From: Sclerotinia nivalis
Taxonomy: Eukaryota > Ascomycota > Leotiomycetes > Helotiales > Sclerotiniaceae
Direction of reading: 5' to 3'
Assembly: GCA_029531795.1 (NCBI GenBank)
Contig: JAPEIS010000002.1
Location: 620,001 to 684,000, forward strand
DNA length: 64,000 bases
Shown: one piece after another, positions 59,320 through 64,000 of the stretch
Layout: every line of letters begins with the position of its first letter
How positions within the stretch are numbered: position 1 is the stretch's first letter
The notes under the pieces: model-generated
Database searches by the model: none
What the model saw: the letters and a program-made list of their open reading frames with translations, nothing else
Told to the model about the DNA's origin: nothing
Made by a program: the position numbers and the translations under genes

Positions 59320-60930
59320 CTGGTTTTGTTAAAAATATATAGATTTGCAAATATAATATTATACCTGCATATCCGAATCCTTACTGCAAAAGCCTTCAAG
59401 GTAGCTAATGCAATACGATCCCTCAACAACACATGCCGCGGGATCCCTCCTTATCTCACAAGACGGGTAGCTATAGCCTGTACTTTGAAAAATGCTATTT
59501 CGCATCGGAGACATGGTGGCCAGGCCGAGATAGACCCAAACCCAATTTCCCGAACCACAGGATCTCGAACCAGATAGATAATCATCTGAATCTATTAAAC
59601 AAAGTGGTATTGTCTTGTACAAGAGTTATCCTTCCAGTATTCAGAACAACCAATGCAGTAGTATTATATAAAGAATCCAAACTCCGACCCTCAGAAATCG
59701 AGCTGAACCTAGCATTGCAGTTATACGCTACAAGAACAATCAGATTGGATCCCTATCATCCTCTACGAATTAGAATTAACAAAATAATCAAAGCTAAAAG
59801 CCTAAACAAACGATCACCAAATACAAAATTCATAAGGCTCATTAAAGCCCTACCAATCACTGAACGAATTAACCCGTTCGTTTTCCCTATATAAAAGTAT
59901 AAAAAATCCAGAAAGGAAACCGAATAACGAATAACCAATCTGAAGGGTAGATCAAAAACACAAACAGTTGAGGATTTCAAAGCCTTTCATACATTGATCC
60001 CAAAGAATGATATACAAATTTTCTCCGATGGCTCCAAAAGCGAAAGCAAAGATGGCACTACTGGAGGCGATTATATTATCACACAATTTGATATTCAAAT
60101 AGCCCGTGACTCTTTCTCATTGGGCTTCAACACAAAGGTTTTCGATGCCGAAGCCAAAACTACAATGAACGGAGCGACAAGAGCTCTAACCCTCCCATCA
60201 ATCAGATTCGTTACAGATCTTTGGATTTTCCTAGATAACTACGAGGTGACCCTTAGATTGGACTCCCATTTCAATGGCTCCTCCCAATCGGTTTTCGAGG
60301 ACTTTTTGATATTAACCCGAGCCTGGACTACCAGATCTAGGCTCCCACACATTCCCCTAGACAGAATTCGAGTCCGCTGGGTCCCCGGGCATCTCAATAT
60401 CCCGGGCAACGAAACAACCGACAAAGCAGCAAAAGAAGATATTGCATTACCTTCCCCTCCAAACCCGATTTGTACGCTAGCATCTCTTAAAAGGATAGTG
60501 AAAACCAATGTACACAAAACGGATATCCAATTATAGAATACAGTCAATCTTTCGTACTACAAGGACTTACTTTACATATATACAGATAATACAGTATCGC
60601 TTTCCTTAAAAAAAGCTATACTACATTACATCCTTGCAATTAGATCACAATATGGGGACTTTGTAGTATACCACGAACGCTTTAATTACATTATTGTTTC
60701 TATATATTGCTTTTGTAGGAAAAGGAAAACCCTATTACATTTGTTCTTTTGCAAGAAAGGGAAAATATATAAAACGCTTACAAAAATACCCCTCTCTGAA
60801 GCCATTCCGTGGTTTCTAAGCTCCCCTCTTGGTATAACCAGACTAGCTGAGTGGTTAGAGGCTACCAAATTCTATACAGAAATTTGCCCGCGGTATATAG
60901 CCGTTATATAAAAAAAAAAAAAAAAATTTT
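59320..60930 (+). mobile_element. Degenerate Tad-type LINE, 3' part
   Basis: This is a 5'-truncated non-LTR retrotransposon. The order is the end of the reverse transcriptase (LTAKAFKVANAIRSLNNTCRGIPPYL, frameshift near 59490, then CYFASETWWPGR, LNKVVLSCTRVILPVFRTT), then RNase H from about 59990 (IFSDGSKSE, VFDAEAKTT, IFLDNYEV, IRVRWVPGHLNIPGNETTDKAAKE), then a zinc finger of CFCR...HLFFC type and EAIPWFLSS...EWLEATKFYTEICPR to about 60911. It ends in a poly(A) tract at 60910-60926. The four RNase H acidic residues (D in SDGS, E in DAEA, D in LDNY, D in TTDKAA) are kept, but two TAA stops (about 59892-59933) separate RT from RNase H. Codon use is markedly A/T-rich. Both fit inactivation by C-to-T mutation. 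Confidence 0.88.
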
Positions 60931-61910
60931 TTTCCTTATTATTATTAAGACAGGTGCAATTGGTAATTTTAGGGTTGGTAGGAATAGATAGAATATTCAA
61001 AAAAAAAAGGGGTATATATATAAAAGGCTAATCAATAAAACATATTTGAGGGGATTGGGAGAGAGATCAAAAGTAGTGATCCAATGGACGAAGGAGGCCA
61101 CAAAATAAAACACAAAGCTATATAGCTCAACCCTTTTCGCGATAGCAATTATATAAACCCTGCCCTAACACTCTTAAAAACTGTATATATATATATACTA
61201 CCCCTAGCTAGCTAGTACTCCACTCAAAGGCCTAAAACCCCTATGAGCGCCATTTGTCCAAATTGGAATCGGTGGCTAAAGGTTTCACGTGCACGCACGT
61301 GCGGCCTGCGGCCTATGGCGATAAACAAATCAAATCAAATCAAAAAATCCTCCCCTTCTTGAATAATCAATCGTTTTCCACTAATCTTTTTGTATACCAA
61401 TTATACACAATCCAATTCGTTGTTAATTCTATTAGTTATACTATTTGAAACCTCTACAATGTAATCTAATCAGTTCTTATTCCTATTCCCCTTGCAGCGT
61501 GCGATCGGGACGCACGTATCTCGACCTACCTCTTTCACAATATGTATACTTTGAGCGAGATACTACATATATGACGGGGTAATGAAAAATCGTAGAGTGT
61601 AGTCATAGTGCTCAAGTTGATGCGTCATGAATTTAACCGAGATTGCAGTTCGAGACCTGAATGTAAAAGGAGTTTTCTTCATAATCCAGTCTCTGAACTC
61701 CTCGACTTATACACAACACTGTGTACCACTAAATCGACTAGTCATCCCAACGAGAAAATTTCCTGAAAGCAAAAAGAAAAAGAACAACCATGGCTAATTC
61801 TCATCCGAGTAACACGAAACCGAATATGATATTCTCAGGGACGTGATGTGGAAACCCCTATAATTTCATCAATTAACTATATGGTCCTTTCATCCAAGCC
61901 GATTCTTTAC
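60931..61910. other. AT-rich spacer after the LINE
   Basis: The DNA is very AT-rich to 61200, with TA runs. Two CACGTG motifs 10 bp apart lie at 61286-61291 and 61296-61301, inside a CG-rich patch. No gene is seen. Confidence 0.4.
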
Positions 61911-62181
61911 TCAAAGACCAAGATCATCATCGTCAAGAAGAGAAGCCGCAATCGGATCCTCCCATCTGAAGCAATCCAGATCGAAATGCGCAGAGTTAAT
62001 AAAGAAAAAGTCATTGCTCGATAGCTTTATTTTCTTCGTTTCGAATTAAATCGTGAATACTTTCAGCAGCATAAGGTGCTCCATCCGCAACTAGCGGGAG
62101 AATATCCCACTCTATTTCTCCTTGCCACGACAGAAATAGTGTATTCTCTTTGCCCTTGACGGGAATGTGTTTTGCAATGTT
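61911..62181 (-). pseudogene. Small coding-like remnant with one frameshift
   Basis: On the minus strand a plausible exon begins after a CAACTAG acceptor (62182-62188) and encodes NIAKHIPVKGKENTLFLSWQ, then EWDILPLVADGAPYAAESIHDLIRNEEN. It then runs to a TGA at 62011. One base out of frame, coding-like text continues: SSNDFFFINSAHFDLDCFRWEDP ... LLDDDDLGL, stopping at 61911. The shift sits in an AAAATAAAG run. A short upstream start, MGFYPT (about 62250), precedes a GTGATT donor, but the phase does not match. Together these give a protein of about 100 residues with a consistent, charged, non-repetitive composition. I do not recognise the family. Confidence 0.4.
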
Positions 62182-62594
62182 CTAGTTGTAGACAGAATAG
62201 ATGGTGCGGAATATGTGGTTTCCCATCAATCACCATGTGGGATAGAATCCCATTTGGGATTTCTTCCGTTGATCTATGTTGAAGGGATGAACTGATGATG
62301 AATTGCTGATGTCACGGTTGCGTTAAGAAATGTTCAAGTAAAATAATAAGGATTCAGTACCTACCAAGTACCAAACAGCTCCAAAACTTGTGAGCACCTT
62401 TCTCAGTTTGGATAAGAGCACTATTCCACACATGCCGTTTTCATATTCAACGAGACTCCCTTCTGAAAATGACTATTTATTGTAATACTCTTCATAAGCC
62501 TAAAGTATCTACTTTCATATCATAATGCCCAATAATGCAATGCCCATGTCAACGCCGATGGTATCCAGTAATCCACCCATATAACCTAACCCAA
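62182..62594. other. Spacer after TOF1
   Basis: This 410-bp region downstream of TOF1 includes the possible 5' end of the remnant below it. Nothing else is recognised. Confidence 0.35.
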
Positions 62595-64000
62595 TCATTC
62601 ATCATCACTACTATCCATAATAAAGCCCGCTCTAACTCTCGGTCTCCTTGGGTTCACCACTGGCACAATATTCTCCTCATTCTCATCATCTATTTCCATG
62701 GCGCCTTTCGACAACAGTTCATCATCGTCGTCACTTAAAACTTTTCGTCTCTTCGGTTGCGCGGATCGATGTGGGCTTGAAATCGGCGTATCCGTCTCCT
62801 GAGCCTCCTCCTCTTCGGTTTCAGCACCATCAGCACCTACATCCTCGATCTCCTCGTCACTATCCAGTGAAGTCGCACTACTCGCCCTCTTCTTACTCCC
62901 CGTCATAATCACATCCTCCCCTTCTCCCTCTCCATCCAACGCACCCGCCATCCTCTTCTTCCCATTTTCCCTCTGCTGACCAACCCCTAACAACTCCTTC
63001 ATAATATTAATTTTATTCTGTTGTCTCAATCTCTCCTCCGCCTCGAAGAAAATTCGATCATTTTCCTCGTCATCCTCATCACTATCCCGAACATATAATT
63101 CACTCTTAATCTTGCGATTCTTCTCTAACTCCCTTGCTCTCCTAGCTGCTGCACGTGCTTCTATTTGTTCATTTGTTAACCCGCGACTTTCGGGTTCTTC
63201 GCTTCCTTCATTTCTGCGTCTTCTTCGGTTTTTCTTTAGAGCCTTTAGTGCATCAGGTTTCTTCATTGCTGTGGGCCCGCCAGGTTCAAAGAGTAGTTCC
63301 TCCTCATCGTCGTCAATGCCGTTATCTGATTCATCATCAAATGCCGCACGTTTCCTATTCATGCCAGCAGATACTCTTCTGATTTGATCAAGTGCTCCTT
63401 TATCATCGTCAAATGTTGGTGGGGCGAACTCAAATTTTTTAATTAAATCAAGGGCTTCTTTGATTTGATCTGCAGACTTTGCCGACGGGACAATCCAGGA
63501 AGTGTCGGGATCATCAGCAGCTCCAAAATTTGTGAGTCCGACAAGCTTCATTAACAGGCGCAGATAATCGTTTTTAAACATAGCTGTTTTTCGATCATCG
63601 TTATCTGGGTTGAGAACTACATTTATGTTAGAGAGACACCAACAAGGATAGACAACCAGTTATACGTACGTATGGTAGGAGCCTTTGGAAGTTCGATCTC
63701 CGCGGCAGGGATCTCTTCATCCTCCGCAAATGGGTCTTTCTCCACGGATTGCAAAGCCTGATTCGCCGCCTCCCAAGCCCTCCTTTCACTCTCTGCAGAA
63801 GATAATTGTGACTTGACCCATTCAATATGATCGGCCTCATTCCTATCAAGCAAGGCTCCAACAGCAACACCGATCTGATCTTCCCATTCCAATCCGCCCT
63901 TAACTTCTAGTTCCGCCGCGGCTTTGGGCTTGGTTGTTATTGTCTGCCTTGCATAGCCGTACTCGATGAAATGCGCAGTGCTGTTGGTTTTAGAAAACAG
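62595..64000 (-). CDS. TOF1: Topoisomerase 1-associated factor 1 (TOF1/Timeless), C-terminal part
   Basis: TOF1 forms the fork-protection complex with Csm3 at stalled replication forks. The window holds its last 450 codons; the N-terminal part lies beyond base 64000. Exons 64000-63670 and 63616-62595 flank a 53-bp intron (63617-63669, GTACGT...TAG) that joins ELPKAPTIL to LNPDNDDRKTAMFKNDYLRLLMKLVGL. That last block is the conserved Timeless C-terminal domain. WEDQIGVAVGALLDRN and SWIVPSAKSADQIKEALDLIKKFEF follow the usual order. The tail is acidic, with basic clusters (KKNRRRRRNEG, PKRRKV), and ends RPRVRAGFIMDSSDDE, a typical TOF1 terminus. The first base of the window complement starts a codon, so the frame is open to the edge. 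Confidence 0.93.

Noticed and set aside
58968..59432. 154-codon minus-strand open frame
   Set aside because: It is antisense to the LINE reverse-transcriptase text at its right end and shows no family resemblance.
1..64000. tRNA, 5S rRNA, CRISPR arrays or a secondary-metabolite cluster
   Set aside because: I looked for T-loop signatures (GGTTCGAATCC-like), 5S internal promoter text, regular direct-repeat arrays, and synthase genes; none was seen.

Overview
This window is nuclear DNA of a filamentous ascomycete. Protein genes are split by many short introns, mostly 45-60 bp, nearly all GT-AG with CTAAC/CTRAY-like branch sites. There are recognisable fungus-only families (NDT80/VIB-1 regulator, DUF2011, DUF7924, PTH11/SAT4-like rhodopsin-fold membrane protein, CBM18 chitinase). 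AT-rich, gene-poor stretches separate the genes, and a Tad-type LINE remnant is present. The overall look (AT-rich spacers, very small introns, these families) suggests a Leotiomycete, perhaps Sclerotiniaceae such as Botrytis or Sclerotinia. That placement is inference from gene style, not a search result.

Layout. 1-3060 (-): mitochondrial leucyl-tRNA synthetase, cut at the left edge. 3861-5761 (+): LAT/MUP1-type amino acid permease. 5.8-9.7 kb: low-complexity spacer. 9680-10553 (-): DUF2011 protein. 11427-13399 (-): VIB-1/PhoG-type NDT80 transcription factor, with a long gene-poor upstream region (13.4-19.9 kb). 19.9-21.1 kb (-): decayed aspartyl protease. 22042-23163 (-): mitochondrial release-factor methyltransferase. 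23536-24932 (+): FMN-dependent lactate 2-monooxygenase-like gene with two in-frame stops, followed at 25428-27029 (+) by a cytochrome b2-type L-lactate dehydrogenase-like gene. 27935-30122 (+): tandem pair of related orphan proteins. 30955-33013: two convergent SET-domain genes, both with disturbed frames. 33-40 kb: gene-poor. 40378-47287 (+): compact housekeeping block (conserved unknown, Mediator subunit 5, Sas10/Utp3). 47773-49583 (+): secreted CBM18-GH18 chitinase. 49.6-53.7 kb: gene-poor. 53711-55125 (+): rhodopsin-fold membrane protein with an apparent one-base frameshift. 56095-57826 (+): DUF7924 protein. 59.3-60.9 kb (+): 3' end of a degenerate LINE. 62595-64000 (-): TOF1/Timeless replication-fork protein, cut at the right edge.

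How it fits together. Housekeeping genes (translation, transcription, ribosome assembly, replication) are intact and mostly compact. The accessory stretches between them hold the lineage-specific, secreted or decaying genes. I do not see a biosynthetic cluster, CRISPR, or a clearly new defence-like system. The most interesting material is: the functional/broken pair of alpha-hydroxyacid-oxidising flavoenzymes; the tandem orphan family at 28-30 kb; a DUF7924 protein with a plausible PD-(D/E)XK nuclease motif; a GC-AG intron in the LeuRS gene; and several coding-like remnants hidden in the spacers.
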